Shown one piece after another: positions 8,260-17,546 of a DNA stretch of 64,000 nt. The stretch's first letter is position 1. Each line of letters begins with the position of its first letter. The notes under the pieces were generated by a model. It did not search any database. It worked only from the letters and a program-made list of their open reading frames with translations, and was not told the DNA's origin. A program made the translations under genes and the position numbers. Origin of the DNA: CBDDKU01 sp965230375 (GTDB lineage: Bacteria > Bacteroidota > Bacteroidia > Flavobacteriales_D > Cryomorphaceae); NCBI GenBank assembly GCA_965230375.1, contig CBDDKU010000010.1:1-64000 (forward strand), given 5' to 3'.

Positions 8260-8742
8260 ATGAAAAAGTGGATGGCATTTACCTTGTTGGGCTTTGTTTT
8301 AATGAGTTTTAATGCGAGCAATGAAGTGGAAACAGTTTCATACAAGTGCTTGATTCAAACAATCAATTATAATGGAGAAGGTGCATACATAATTGTTTCG
8401 TTAATGGATCCGGAAGGAAACTACGATGAGACGCTGTATATTCTTGGTGAAGACCCTGAGTGGTATCACATGATCGACGAGTGGTGGTCATTTTTCGGGA
8501 AGAAAAGGCGGAGTACAGATGGAATTACAGGAGCCACCATTGCGGGCGGCGAGCGAAAAGTCTTTGTGCTCGAAATCCCATCCGATAAATTTGATACTGG
8601 GTATAAGCTCCGATTTGAAACATCAGTTGAAGACCAAAAGTATTTCCCGGCAGATCTGGAAATCTACTTGAATGGAGAGCTTGGTGCTGACAAGTACGAA
8701 GGTTCTGGGTATATCCAGCAGGTGCGATTGGTGAAAAACTAA
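8260..8742 (+). CDS. DUF2271-like periplasmic protein
   Basis: The ATG at 8260, four bases after the preceding stop, gives 160 aa with signal peptide MKKWMAFTLLGFVLMSFNA. The remainder resembles DUF2271: a strand-rich N-terminus, VSLMDPEGNYDETLYILGE, then TDGITGATIAGGERKVFVLEIP, where the GITGAT motif is characteristic, and a final strand pair. Genes of this kind are typically found beside PepSY-TM reductases, as here, and are thought to serve periplasmic electron transfer or metal handling. The role is inferred from the neighbour only. Confidence 0.75.
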   Translation: MKKWMAFTLLGFVLMSFNASNEVETVSYKCLIQTINYNGEGAYIIVSLMDPEGNYDETLYILGEDPEWYHMIDEWWSFFGKKRRSTDGITGATIAGGERKVFVLEIPSDKFDTGYKLRFETSVEDQKYFPADLEIYLNGELGADKYEGSGYIQQVRLVKN

Positions 8743-8751
8743 TTTTCCTAA

Positions 8752-10941
8752 ATGATTATTTCAGCCTGGAGGTATGCACACCTTGGCTTCGCGCTAGTTT
8801 CTGGCGCTTTTTTAGTTTTACTATCAGTCACTGGTGCTATTCTTGCTTTTGAGCCCATAGATGCTCAATTGCAGGGTGTTCCACAAGCTGATGTCGATCC
8901 TGAACTGAGCGTTTCCGAATTCGTGGATCGCGCGGGTTCTAGCTTCACGGAAATCGCTGAAACGCGAGTCGACAATCAAGGACTCCTGACTATTACTGCT
9001 TTTGATGAACAAGGTGATTTTGGGACGTTTTGCATCGATCCGAGAACAGGCCAAAACTTAGGCCCCACGCACGAACCGAGTCCCGTTTTCCAGTTATCTC
9101 GAAACCTGCACCGCTCACTTTTTCTAAAAAGTACCGGACGAATCCTCGTCGGGGTCAATTCATTCTTTCTCCTGATTATTGCTCTCACGGGTTCTGTTTT
9201 ATTGTGGAGGAGACAACAGGGAATTAAAGGGCTTTTCAAAAAGGTTGATGCCGATTCTTCAGTTCCACGTGTACATATCCAGTTGGCAAGGCTCTTTCTG
9301 ATTCCCCTTTTCATTGTCTCGGTCACAGGTGTTTATCTATCACTCTACCGGTTTTCGATAATTCCTGACATTCAAGTCCAGCACGAAGTAGGTGAGCAGA
9401 GCGCAACAATAGGAGATGCTTTGGCAGCAAAAGATTTTCCTGTGTTCAAGGAATTAAAGGTGGCGGATATCCGTTTCATTGAGTTTCCGTTTTCAGATTT
9501 TCCAGATGAGTATTTTAAGCTAGGTACCGATCAGAAAGAGTATCTGATTAGCCAAGTCACAGGGCGCTCAATTAGCACCGAAACATATGATCTGCGAAAT
9601 CGATTCACTCATTGGTCAACAGTGCTGCATACTGGACAGGGGAGTCCTTGGTGGGCTGTAGTCCTTGGCGTTTCGTGTTTGGCTGTATTGGTTTTTATGT
9701 ACACCGGATTTGCTGTAACGGTACGACGCCGATCAGCGAGATTCAAAGAGTTTTCTGGCAAAGAAGTAGCTGAGACCATCATTCTAGCTGGCTCTGAAAA
9801 TGGAACCACGATGCAGTTTGCAAAGTACTTTGCCGAAAGGCTCTCAGATGCTGGCGAGAAAGTACATGTCGATCAGCTCAATCATGTTTCTGAGTACCCG
9901 AAAATGCGGCGTCTTGTGGTGCTGGCAGCCACCTACGGACAAGGCGAACCACCATCCAATGCCAGGCTGTTTTTTGATCGAGCAACGACCTTAAATGCTG
10001 CTCAGTCCATCGATTACAGCGTTGTAGGCTTTGGATCGAAATCCTATCCTTTTTTCTGCAAGTACGCCGAAGATGTAGACCTTTTTCTGGAGAAAATGGA
10101 AGGCCTGAATCGCCTACAGAGACTGGTGAAGGTTAACAATCGCTCTTGGGAGACCTTCCGAAATTGGGCAAAGGTTTGGGCAGAATCTGCTTCGATAAGT
10201 CTTGATATTCCAGTCTCTTCACCTTTTCCGGTCGACAAGCGTTTTCTGTTTGACCTGAAAGTTACTCGAACCCAAAGGGTGGGGCCAACAGTTTTGCTGG
10301 AGCTGGAAGGCCTAAGTAGACACCAGGTATTGTCGGGAGACTTGCTCGCCATCCAGCCACCCAATAAGTCTTATGAACGCTATTACTCGCTTGGACAGAA
10401 GGGTAATAAAACACTCATAGCTGTGCGTGTTCACGCAGGAGGAGTTTGCTCTGCATACCTTGGGTCTCTTCAGAAGGGGGATCGACTTAAAGCCCGCCTT
10501 GTTGCGAATACGAGCTTTCACCTACCACCAAATGCCAGCGAATACATCCTCGTGAATAATGGAACGGGAATCGGTCCTTTTTTGGGAATGATCGAAGAAG
10601 TCGACAGATCTAAACCCATTAGGCTTTATTGGGGTGGCAAATCCCGCGAGTCTTTTGACTTGTACAAACCTGAATTAGACTCAGCCAAGCGAATTGGTTT
10701 AGCGATTAAAACAGCCTTTTCAAAAGATGATTCGCACCCGTATAAGTATGTTCAAGAATTATTGCGAGAAGACAGTGAAGAGCTGCGGACGGCAATAAAT
10801 CACGGCGCGGCTATTCTAATTTGTGGATCGCTAAAAATGCAGGAAGGTGTAATCCACACCCTTGAATCAATCTTGACAGAACCATCCACAAGTATTGAGA
10901 CGTTGAAGCTGGAAGGTCGACTCCTCTGCGATTGTTACTGA
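8752..10941 (+). CDS. PepSY-TM / flavodoxin / FAD-NAD(P)H reductase fusion
   Basis: A 729-aa inner-membrane redox protein. Residues 1-335 form a PepSY-associated transmembrane unit with helices near 8-30, 130-150, 182-205 and 303-325. Residues ~343-480 are a flavodoxin domain starting ILAGSENGTTMQFAKYFAE. Residues ~500-729 form a ferredoxin-reductase-type part with the FAD-binding RYYSLG and nucleotide-binding NNGTGIGPFLGMIEE. It presumably moves electrons from cytoplasmic NAD(P)H via FAD and FMN to the membrane domain and on to a periplasmic acceptor. Related proteins act as ferric-siderophore or metal reductases. No TonB receptor lies nearby, so the acceptor is open. Confidence 0.88.
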   Translation: MIISAWRYAHLGFALVSGAFLVLLSVTGAILAFEPIDAQLQGVPQADVDPELSVSEFVDRAGSSFTEIAETRVDNQGLLTITAFDEQGDFGTFCIDPRTGQNLGPTHEPSPVFQLSRNLHRSLFLKSTGRILVGVNSFFLLIIALTGSVLLWRRQQGIKGLFKKVDADSSVPRVHIQLARLFLIPLFIVSVTGVYLSLYRFSIIPDIQVQHEVGEQSATIGDALAAKDFPVFKELKVADIRFIEFPFSDFPDEYFKLGTDQKEYLISQVTGRSISTETYDLRNRFTHWSTVLHTGQGSPWWAVVLGVSCLAVLVFMYTGFAVTVRRRSARFKEFSGKEVAETIILAGSENGTTMQFAKYFAERLSDAGEKVHVDQLNHVSEYPKMRRLVVLAATYGQGEPPSNARLFFDRATTLNAAQSIDYSVVGFGSKSYPFFCKYAEDVDLFLEKMEGLNRLQRLVKVNNRSWETFRNWAKVWAESASISLDIPVSSPFPVDKRFLFDLKVTRTQRVGPTVLLELEGLSRHQVLSGDLLAIQPPNKSYERYYSLGQKGNKTLIAVRVHAGGVCSAYLGSLQKGDRLKARLVANTSFHLPPNASEYILVNNGTGIGPFLGMIEEVDRSKPIRLYWGGKSRESFDLYKPELDSAKRIGLAIKTAFSKDDSHPYKYVQELLREDSEELRTAINHGAAILICGSLKMQEGVIHTLESILTEPSTSIETLKLEGRLLCDCY

Positions 10942-11011
10942 TCTCGATTTTCTTTAAATGAAATCGTAGAACAAACTTTTCCAAAATTGAATCAGGACAA
11001 TCTGACCAACT

Positions 11012-13564
11012 TTAACGAAGCAATGTGATGTTTCCTTTTAGGACTTCTCGGTCCGTATCTTGAGTAAGTTGATAGGTAAGTCTGTAGTTGAATAGACTTG
11101 GTGGAGCGTAATATTCAGCGTTCTGAACATCAGCGCCATTCCAGCCTTTGGCAGGATTATCAGATTCGAATGCAACTCCGCCCATTCGATCGAAAATCAC
11201 GAGCTCGTAATAGGCTAGATCAAATATGGTAACTGGCTTAAAAATATCATTTAAACCATCACCATCAGGTGAAAAGGCCGAGGGTACAAAGAAAACTTCA
11301 CTGTTAGGAGTTGGGCACATCAGGGTTTCAAAATTGAAACTCCTATTCAGGCAGGCTTCCGAATTGAATACCGAAATGGTGTACGAGCTATCAGGTTCCA
11401 AAAGGAGAGGATATCCCGGATAAAAATACTGGTCTTCGATACTCAGATCTGTAAAGGGCGGTAAACCGTCAAAGTATTCGCTCGGAACAATTTGATCAGA
11501 CGCACAAATTCTGTTTGGAAATGAAAGGGGTGGAACGAACAGGTACGACAGAACTATTGTTCTGCTTCTATTGCATCCTGTACCATTGGTAATAAACAAA
11601 TCGTGCTCTCCACTGCAAAGTTCATCAGTAAGTCCCTCGAAATAAATCCCATCCAAAAACCCTGTAAACTCGTTATGAATATCCACAGAAATCATCCCGT
11701 CGCACTTGGTTTCACAAAAAGGTTGTGCTGTGTTTAGTGTATACTCGGGTGCATCTACTTCAGAAATTGAATAAGTAGCCTGATCAGAACAATAGTCTGG
11801 CCCAACTGAGTACTGATAAGAACCGTCTAATTCTTCCAAACTGAATGTGCCACTCATGGTATTTCCGCTTCCATCTTCCCAAAATCCATTGGGACTCGCA
11901 TTTTCCGGGATTAGCTCATTCCAATTGGCGGTGCCCTCAGGACAAGCCGTGAGCGTTCCGCCATTTCCAGCAGAGTAGACATTCCCTACGGCAATGAAAG
12001 CGGTGCTCTGCTCTGTGCTCACACCTGAACTGGAAACCCAGAACTTTATTTCTCGCGTACCTTCAATGATCGTTTCACCTTCATGAACGTACTCTATGCT
12101 TGAAATCCAGTTGGCGACTGTTTGGACTGGTAAGTCCCCTTCATTAATGGCAATCAAACTCGCTGTTCCATTTCCTGATATGTTCAAGCCCACTTCTTCT
12201 GGTGCCAATAATTTTTCATTTGTGCCATCCAAAGCTCCAGTTATTTGGACATGAATAGAAGCTTGATTCAAATTACCGACGATACTAACATCATTGTCGG
12301 TGATGGTAGCTGAGCCAGCACCACAAAGCGATCCGGCATCGTATTCATTTCCTGAAAGCCCGCTGCTATCGTTTCCATCCAAATCGATTCCTGAGCTAAT
12401 AAATACGGTGTTGCTATAAGAGTCACATCCACCTTTTACTGGTCTAACTCTAAACCAATAAGTAAGTGCAGGGTCAATGGTGACAGAAAAACTAGTTTGG
12501 TTTGCGAGTATACCAGCTTCCAAGTACCCTTGGAAATCGTCGACACCAGTGGTCGAATACTCCAACATGTACCCGTATTCATTGTCAGCGTTGTCGGTAA
12601 AAGTTAGATCTAAGTTGGTTCCAGAAACCGTTGCGATGAGATCAGTTGGTGCAGCAACGTCTTCTGGCTGAGCATCAAGTGAGTAAGTGTCATGTCCGAG
12701 ACGCACGAAGTACCCTTGGCGAAGAGCCGTAGACTGCTCAAGTGTGTATCCTTCCCGACACGGCCCGGTAAAATACGACATGATGTTGTCAGTGAGAGGG
12801 GTATATTCTTCTCCGTTTACATCCGTAATAGTCCCCGTATAATCGCAGCCAACAATAAAGTCATTGGGATCGGCTTCTGTATCACAAAATGAATCTCCAC
12901 CTACGTCACAGTTTGAATTGGGTCCAGTTCGAGCAACATTCTCTGCTTCGGGATCTGTAGGTCCGTTTTCAGTTCCCTGAAAGGTATGGGGCAGACTGAA
13001 AAAATGTCCAAGTTCGTGCGCTACAGTTGTCCCTTTCTGGTTGTTGACGTAGTCTGCCCGTAAAAAAATTCGATTGCTGGTAGCAGCAGGATTTGGGTAA
13101 TAAGCGTAACCTGCCACTCCTGGGTTGAGCTCTTCTACCACGTATACTTGAACGGCATTTAACGTGGTCCCAAACAAATTAACTATGTTGTCTTCTGTTG
13201 TGTTTGGCAGGATCGTATGGGCGCTATTGTCCACATAGATGGGATCTTCAACAAGGAAATATCTGACTCGAGCATCGATAGAATAACTATTGATATTTGC
13301 TAAAACCTTAACGAAGTCTATCGGGTTTGAACTCGTTGTGCCATCTGATTCTCTTACCACGTGGAACCTTACCGGAATACATTCGAAATCACCATCCTTG
13401 GCAATATCAATTGGCGTGCGCTTCACAACGTTTCGAAGGTGCGCCATATCGGCTTCGGAGAAATGTGTTCCACAGCGATGCGTCTGACCAACAGAGATCA
13501 CATGCATAAGCAGGAAGAAGATCAGAAGCGAGTACTTGACGTGTTTTATTCCCATCCGTCTCAT
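11012..13564 (-). CDS. Secreted pappalysin-like zinc metalloprotease with T9SS type B tail
   Basis: An 850-aa exported protein with a signal peptide in the first 27 residues. The catalytic zinc motif VAHELGHFFSLPH (HExxHxxxxxH) lies near residue 182, followed by the TDNIMSYF Met-turn near residue 258, typical of the M43/pappalysin group. An Fn3-like domain follows (~305-390), then beta-sandwich segments. The last ~90 residues (FVPSAFSPDGDGLNDIF...) form the gliding-motility-associated (CHU_C) domain that directs T9SS type B secretion. It likely degrades proteins outside the cell or on its surface. It stands alone, convergent with the PepSY-flavoprotein gene. Confidence 0.93.
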   Translation of the reverse strand: MRRMGIKHVKYSLLIFFLLMHVISVGQTHRCGTHFSEADMAHLRNVVKRTPIDIAKDGDFECIPVRFHVVRESDGTTSSNPIDFVKVLANINSYSIDARVRYFLVEDPIYVDNSAHTILPNTTEDNIVNLFGTTLNAVQVYVVEELNPGVAGYAYYPNPAATSNRIFLRADYVNNQKGTTVAHELGHFFSLPHTFQGTENGPTDPEAENVARTGPNSNCDVGGDSFCDTEADPNDFIVGCDYTGTITDVNGEEYTPLTDNIMSYFTGPCREGYTLEQSTALRQGYFVRLGHDTYSLDAQPEDVAAPTDLIATVSGTNLDLTFTDNADNEYGYMLEYSTTGVDDFQGYLEAGILANQTSFSVTIDPALTYWFRVRPVKGGCDSYSNTVFISSGIDLDGNDSSGLSGNEYDAGSLCGAGSATITDNDVSIVGNLNQASIHVQITGALDGTNEKLLAPEEVGLNISGNGTASLIAINEGDLPVQTVANWISSIEYVHEGETIIEGTREIKFWVSSSGVSTEQSTAFIAVGNVYSAGNGGTLTACPEGTANWNELIPENASPNGFWEDGSGNTMSGTFSLEELDGSYQYSVGPDYCSDQATYSISEVDAPEYTLNTAQPFCETKCDGMISVDIHNEFTGFLDGIYFEGLTDELCSGEHDLFITNGTGCNRSRTIVLSYLFVPPLSFPNRICASDQIVPSEYFDGLPPFTDLSIEDQYFYPGYPLLLEPDSSYTISVFNSEACLNRSFNFETLMCPTPNSEVFFVPSAFSPDGDGLNDIFKPVTIFDLAYYELVIFDRMGGVAFESDNPAKGWNGADVQNAEYYAPPSLFNYRLTYQLTQDTDREVLKGNITLLR

Positions 13565-13776
13565 TTAAATCGAAACAAATATAATTCAATTGGCCAATGG
13601 GGTTGTGGAAATAGCGAAAAAAGGGGCTATGGTAATAATTGCTTAACCATAATGTTTTGAAACGCGGTTAATTGGTTCTGACTAAAACTAGTAATGAGCC
13701 GAATTTAAATTGCTCATTAACTCCTTAACTGTATCCTTTTGCAACTCATTTCGTATACAGATGAAAAACTGAGCGC

Positions 13777-14076
13777 ATGAGCAGTACAGAAAAGTCGAAC
13801 TCTCCTTTAAACTTGTCGGATGCCATCGTATTGGCCGTTTGGAATAAAGCAAGACCACATGGCAATTCTCCGATGTCGATGTGGAGAGTTGATATGTGCG
13901 GGAGATTGATTCGTTTCTCAGAGTATGGAAATCTTAAATCACCTCACGGATGGGTGGTCGATCAAATCAGGCCTCAGAGTTCATATTCTATCCATTCACT
14001 TCAAAACCTTCAGCCGCTTCACTGGAAAAACAAAGAAGCTAAAGGAGATAAGACTTCGTGGACTTGTGCCATTTAA
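13777..14076 (+). CDS. Small HNH-like protein with altered catalytic His
   Basis: A 99-aa protein with the layout of small Bacteroidota HNH-fold proteins: VWNKARPHGNSPMSMWRVDMCG, then an EYGN turn, GWVVDQIRPQ, SLQNLQPLHW and KNKEAKGD. HNH nucleases usually have Asp-His at the start of the motif, and here it reads Asp-Gln (VDQI), so the metal- or base-activating His is missing. The downstream Asn (SLQNLQPL) and KGD end are kept. The gene could be a non-catalytic DNA-binding derivative. It ends in a 4-bp convergent overlap with the next gene. Confidence 0.6.
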   Translation: MSSTEKSNSPLNLSDAIVLAVWNKARPHGNSPMSMWRVDMCGRLIRFSEYGNLKSPHGWVVDQIRPQSSYSIHSLQNLQPLHWKNKEAKGDKTSWTCAI

Positions 14077-14492
14077 GGCTTCCACTTACTCGTAGCAACC
14101 TTCCACCCCATTAAGGCCATTGGTATATATGCCAATGCTATGTCGGTAATGTTGAACCACATGGGAGATGGAAGCATCATGACCATTGACACTCCACCTG
14201 CCAGAAAAAAGGCACCAGTTACAAGAGCAAAGACCAGTTTGTAAGTTGCCGCAATTCGTGCCGCAAAATAAGCTCCAACACCAGTCCCTATTGCATGAGC
14301 GAGAAAGGGCATGATGTAGTGCTTCCAGGTCATGAAGGGCATTGCGGCTTGCAGCCCTTCTATAGTCTGCATATCATGTCCTTCGGGTGGTGTGACAAGA
14401 AAGCCGCTCAACATGATGATCGACATGTTTACAATGTATCCTATAACTAGGCCAGCTAGTAAACCAATAATGTTTTTAAGTATTGGATGCAT
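14073..14492 (-). CDS. Four-helix integral membrane protein
   Basis: A 139-aa hydrophobic protein with predicted helices near residues 5-30, 58-82, 84-105 and 110-132. A conserved-looking PPEGHDMQTIEGLQAAMP loop connects helices 1 and 2. It resembles small uncharacterized Bacteroidota membrane proteins; no enzymatic motif is visible. It lies 22 bp downstream of the deiminase gene on the same strand and may share its transcript. Confidence 0.65.
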   Translation of the reverse strand: MHPILKNIIGLLAGLVIGYIVNMSIIMLSGFLVTPPEGHDMQTIEGLQAAMPFMTWKHYIMPFLAHAIGTGVGAYFAARIAATYKLVFALVTGAFFLAGGVSMVMMLPSPMWFNITDIALAYIPMALMGWKVATSKWKP

Positions 14493-14514
14493 ATCTAAAT
14501 GGATTAAGCGCCAA

Positions 14515-16290
14515 CTAGCGCGTGATGGTTAGCTTTTCACTTCTTTTCCCGAATTCACTTTCTACCACGATCACATAAGCGCCGGGATCAAGCTGATCCA
14601 CAAAATAGCTGATGCGTTTGTCGCCCGAAACCATTCCTGAGTAGACCTGAACTACAAAGCGACCAGCAATGTCGTAGAGCAGAATATCTACTTCCAAAAT
14701 GCGATCGGATTGAACCGGAATACTTACAAGGGTTTGAGCTGGATTTGGATAAACAGGGCTGAGTTTTAAAGCTGAGATTTGGTCAATTCCGACCACTTCT
14801 CCCAAAACTTCAAAACTCCAGAAGCCTTCAGGAGCGACGATCGGTCTGTCTTGAACTTTCCCATTGTTGGCTGTGGCTTCTACGTAATACTCAATCACAG
14901 AGCCTACTTCTTGCGCTGGTATAGCTGCCGACCAATCACTTCCGCTTTGATATGCCATACTTACTTCAGCGTATTCATCACTTCCTTCCAATCGCCAATA
15001 CAGACGCGCGCTTTCGATACCGCTGCGGTGATCTATCTCGGCTAAAACTGTATAAGGGTTGGCGTCGTCTTCTGTGTCATCGAGTGGCTGGTGAACGATG
15101 AGCAAGGGATCATTCACTCCTACGCTATGGGTGATGCAGTGGATTGCTCCCGCTGCTGAAATAATATTCGCTCCAGAGTTGTCGCAATCTATCGGAACCA
15201 AATTGTACCCAGGTAGGAGCTCTGAGTAGATTCGTGCTGCAGTTGTGTCATATTCTTCTCTGTAAGAAGGGTAGATGAATGTATTGTTTACAAATACCCC
15301 ATTGGTATAAGTTCTATAGTACCCTGCAGGGTTATCGTCGGGCCACAATCCACTCGTGCTGTTGGGCATAGGTATCCGCACTACATCGAAAGGGGAATCG
15401 AAGTAGGAATTGAAATTATTGATAACGTAATCTATGTTGGCGTTGATCTGCGGACCATCTGCTATTCCTTCCGGATACCAGCCTACCAAAAGCGTTTCTT
15501 CATCCAATAGCTTCATGTGCATATCAATGTGGTTGATGATGTCGTAAGGAAGCGCAGTCATCTTGATGTAGGTGTTCAACCCCATAAAGTCACCGAGAAT
15601 CTCATCAATCTCTTCTTCGGTTTTTGGCTCAATGCTAAAAGGCGACCCTGCTTCATTCTCTTCCAGAATCAACTCGCTGGCAAAAGCTTGACCTTGTCCG
15701 TTGCTCATAAAATTGCCACCGGTATTTACAATGTCGTAAGGCGGGGAAGTGGTGGAGTAAAGATCTAGGCCCAGGTAATCAGCGAGAGCTTCGGGTATCA
15801 AGTCGTCATCTGGGCGCGGTCGGTTATAGATCCAATCCACGAGCATCAGCGTGTCAACTCGGTTACCATAAACTGTATTGGCACCGTAGTCTCTTATCCA
15901 AATAGAGTTTGATTCGGCGTCAACAATCTCTATGTTGTCAAGGTTTTCAAGGGGCCCACCAGCATTAGAGCCGAGCAAATACGACTCTGTGTCACTCGGA
16001 TTTTCAGAGAAAATGATGACCCTGGTTTCAGGCTGACTGGCTTTTACTATTTGTTTCAAGATAGAAGGGTAGCTTCGCCAGGTAATAGTCAGGGCCTGAA
16101 TTTCTTCCCACTCGGCCATGGTGCGAAGATTTTCAAATGCGGGAGGAGTTTCTATTCCCTTTGCAGTCGGAATGACATATTCATTGAGAATGCTTCTTTC
16201 TGAGTCGGTGAGATATCTTGGAAGATCTTCAGTCTGGGCGAATGCCAACTGAGAACCAAAGATGAACAATAGGCCAATCAAATTTTTCAT
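14515..16290 (-). CDS. Secreted peptidyl-arginine/agmatine deiminase family enzyme with T9SS type A tail
   Basis: The ATG at 16290 gives 591 aa with signal peptide MKNLIGLLFIFGSQLAFA. Residues ~25-380 are a Porphyromonas-type peptidyl-arginine deiminase/agmatine deiminase domain. Visible catalytic elements are WIRDYG (Asp), HIDMHMK (His-x-Asp) and GAIHCIT (Cys nucleophile), and the substrate-site segment NTGGNFMSNGQGQAF is also present. An Ig-like domain (~400-495) follows, then a type A sorting domain (SPVYPNPAQTLV to EKLTITR). Export and the tail point to action on extracellular arginine or peptidyl-arginine, producing citrulline and ammonia, as for P. gingivalis PPAD. Which substrate is used is unknown. 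Confidence 0.9.
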   Translation of the reverse strand: MKNLIGLLFIFGSQLAFAQTEDLPRYLTDSERSILNEYVIPTAKGIETPPAFENLRTMAEWEEIQALTITWRSYPSILKQIVKASQPETRVIIFSENPSDTESYLLGSNAGGPLENLDNIEIVDAESNSIWIRDYGANTVYGNRVDTLMLVDWIYNRPRPDDDLIPEALADYLGLDLYSTTSPPYDIVNTGGNFMSNGQGQAFASELILEENEAGSPFSIEPKTEEEIDEILGDFMGLNTYIKMTALPYDIINHIDMHMKLLDEETLLVGWYPEGIADGPQINANIDYVINNFNSYFDSPFDVVRIPMPNSTSGLWPDDNPAGYYRTYTNGVFVNNTFIYPSYREEYDTTAARIYSELLPGYNLVPIDCDNSGANIISAAGAIHCITHSVGVNDPLLIVHQPLDDTEDDANPYTVLAEIDHRSGIESARLYWRLEGSDEYAEVSMAYQSGSDWSAAIPAQEVGSVIEYYVEATANNGKVQDRPIVAPEGFWSFEVLGEVVGIDQISALKLSPVYPNPAQTLVSIPVQSDRILEVDILLYDIAGRFVVQVYSGMVSGDKRISYFVDQLDPGAYVIVVESEFGKRSEKLTITR

Positions 16291-16358
16291 AGCCGTAATG
16301 TACAAATAGCAGCGTCAATATAAAATCTCCACGATTTAGGTAGTTTTAGAATGGAACT

Positions 16359-16808
16359 CTACTCTGCGTAGTTGATGGTTACCCATAGGCCACCAGAATT
16401 TTTGTCAAATACCACCTTTGCGGTTGATTCATGCTCGTCGCAATTCTTTTGATAGAGATCACCACTTACTAGTCCATCGCGATTGTGATCCAAGAAGTCC
16501 GTTTGGGAAATCGCAGTGGGTTCAACCTTGACCAATTGATTTAACTCGATATACTCATCGGGATCTACTTTTTCTTTATCGACCGAAAAATAAGCGTACT
16601 TGGTATTGGTCTCTGGATCGAAGTTGCAGTTTGAATCGTGGATGTAGGGAATATTGACGTGCGCGTAAAATTCCACATTGTCGATGTTGGCCCACTCACA
16701 ATCTCTTTGACTCTTTATACCATTTACCAGAGCGTAAAGTGCTCCGAAGGCAAGTAATCCGAATACAACAATTATCGCGGCAACAAATCCGACGGTTTTT
16801 AGCTTCAT
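16359..16808 (-). CDS. Membrane-anchored hypothetical protein
   Basis: The ATG at 16808 yields 149 aa beginning MKLKTVGFVAAIIVVFGLLA, one N-terminal transmembrane helix. The outer part has three Cys (residues ~36, 61 and 122) and reads as a small beta-rich domain. DHNRDGLVSGD near residue 105 resembles a dockerin/EF-hand-like calcium loop. No family is recognised. It stands between the deiminase gene and the broken ferritin-like gene. Confidence 0.55.
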   Translation of the reverse strand: MKLKTVGFVAAIIVVFGLLAFGALYALVNGIKSQRDCEWANIDNVEFYAHVNIPYIHDSNCNFDPETNTKYAYFSVDKEKVDPDEYIELNQLVKVEPTAISQTDFLDHNRDGLVSGDLYQKNCDEHESTAKVVFDKNSGGLWVTINYAE

Positions 16809-16861
16809 GGTTATTGTGATTGATTTCACCAATAACGTAAAAAGTTGACCTTAAGTACATT

Positions 16862-17431
16862 TCATCGACGAGAATCGCAATACTGGTCCGACTTTTCTAC
16901 AACCTTAAGATCTTCCATATCAACGTCATTCATACTCTCGTTCTTACCCCATTTAAAGACTTTTTCAAAAAAGGGAAGAAGCCTACTGTCTTTGACTTGA
17001 TCAAGAAAGAAATCTTCGTGTTCTTTTTCTTTCACTCCCATTTCGTACAGGTCATGATCGTGATCTCGAATACCGAGCTCATGGAAATATTTCATCATGA
17101 TGAAGTATTCGCAGACATTGCCGCTCTCTAGCCTGCCTGCGAAATAGTGCGGCATAAACCACCCGATAATGTGGCAGCTGAAGGCAATAAACTTACCGAT
17201 AAGATGAAATCGTAATTCGTAGAATTTGGAAACCGGAATCTCGTAGCGATTCATGATTTCGAGCACCGTTTTGCGGTGATGCCATTCGTCCTTCTCAATT
17301 TGACGGACTGATGCTTTAACTACTTTGTCTCTGATGGCGTTTTGGTGGCCGATGTAAGCGAAAGCTGCTGCTTTCTCTGCCGAGTAGGCTTTTTGCAGTC
17401 AGTCGACCAACTTGGGGTGGTCTAACTTCAT
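16862..17431 (-). pseudogene. Ferritin-like (Coq7/demethoxyubiquinone hydroxylase-type) gene with in-frame TGA
   Basis: From the ATG at 17431 the frame reads MKLDHPKLVD, then TGA (17399-17401), then stays open for 178 codons without a frameshift. The continuation has all four helices and ligands of a carboxylate-bridged diiron protein: AEKAAAFAYIGH, IEKDEWHHRK, ESGNVCEYF and EKEHEDFF. Without the TGA it would be a ~189-aa protein of normal length, and a TGG (Trp) to TGA change is the simplest reading. After the stop, only a CTG (17398) or a GTG (17266) could restart translation, and the GTG start would lose half of the diiron site. Readthrough or a sequencing error cannot be excluded. Confidence 0.7.
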
Positions 17432-17546
17432 GGGAGCGGTTTTTGGATAGTGCTTTTACTTCGAGTAAGCACTTGCTTTCTGGTAATGAAATTACCGCTC
17501 GGAGCGTGGTAAAAGGGGGATTTAACTGAAAATTAACAGGCTGTTC

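Noticed and set aside
16862..17431. Selenocysteine at the in-frame TGA
   Set aside because: The position is outside the active site, the context resembles a Trp codon, and no SECIS-like hairpin is evident just after the codon.
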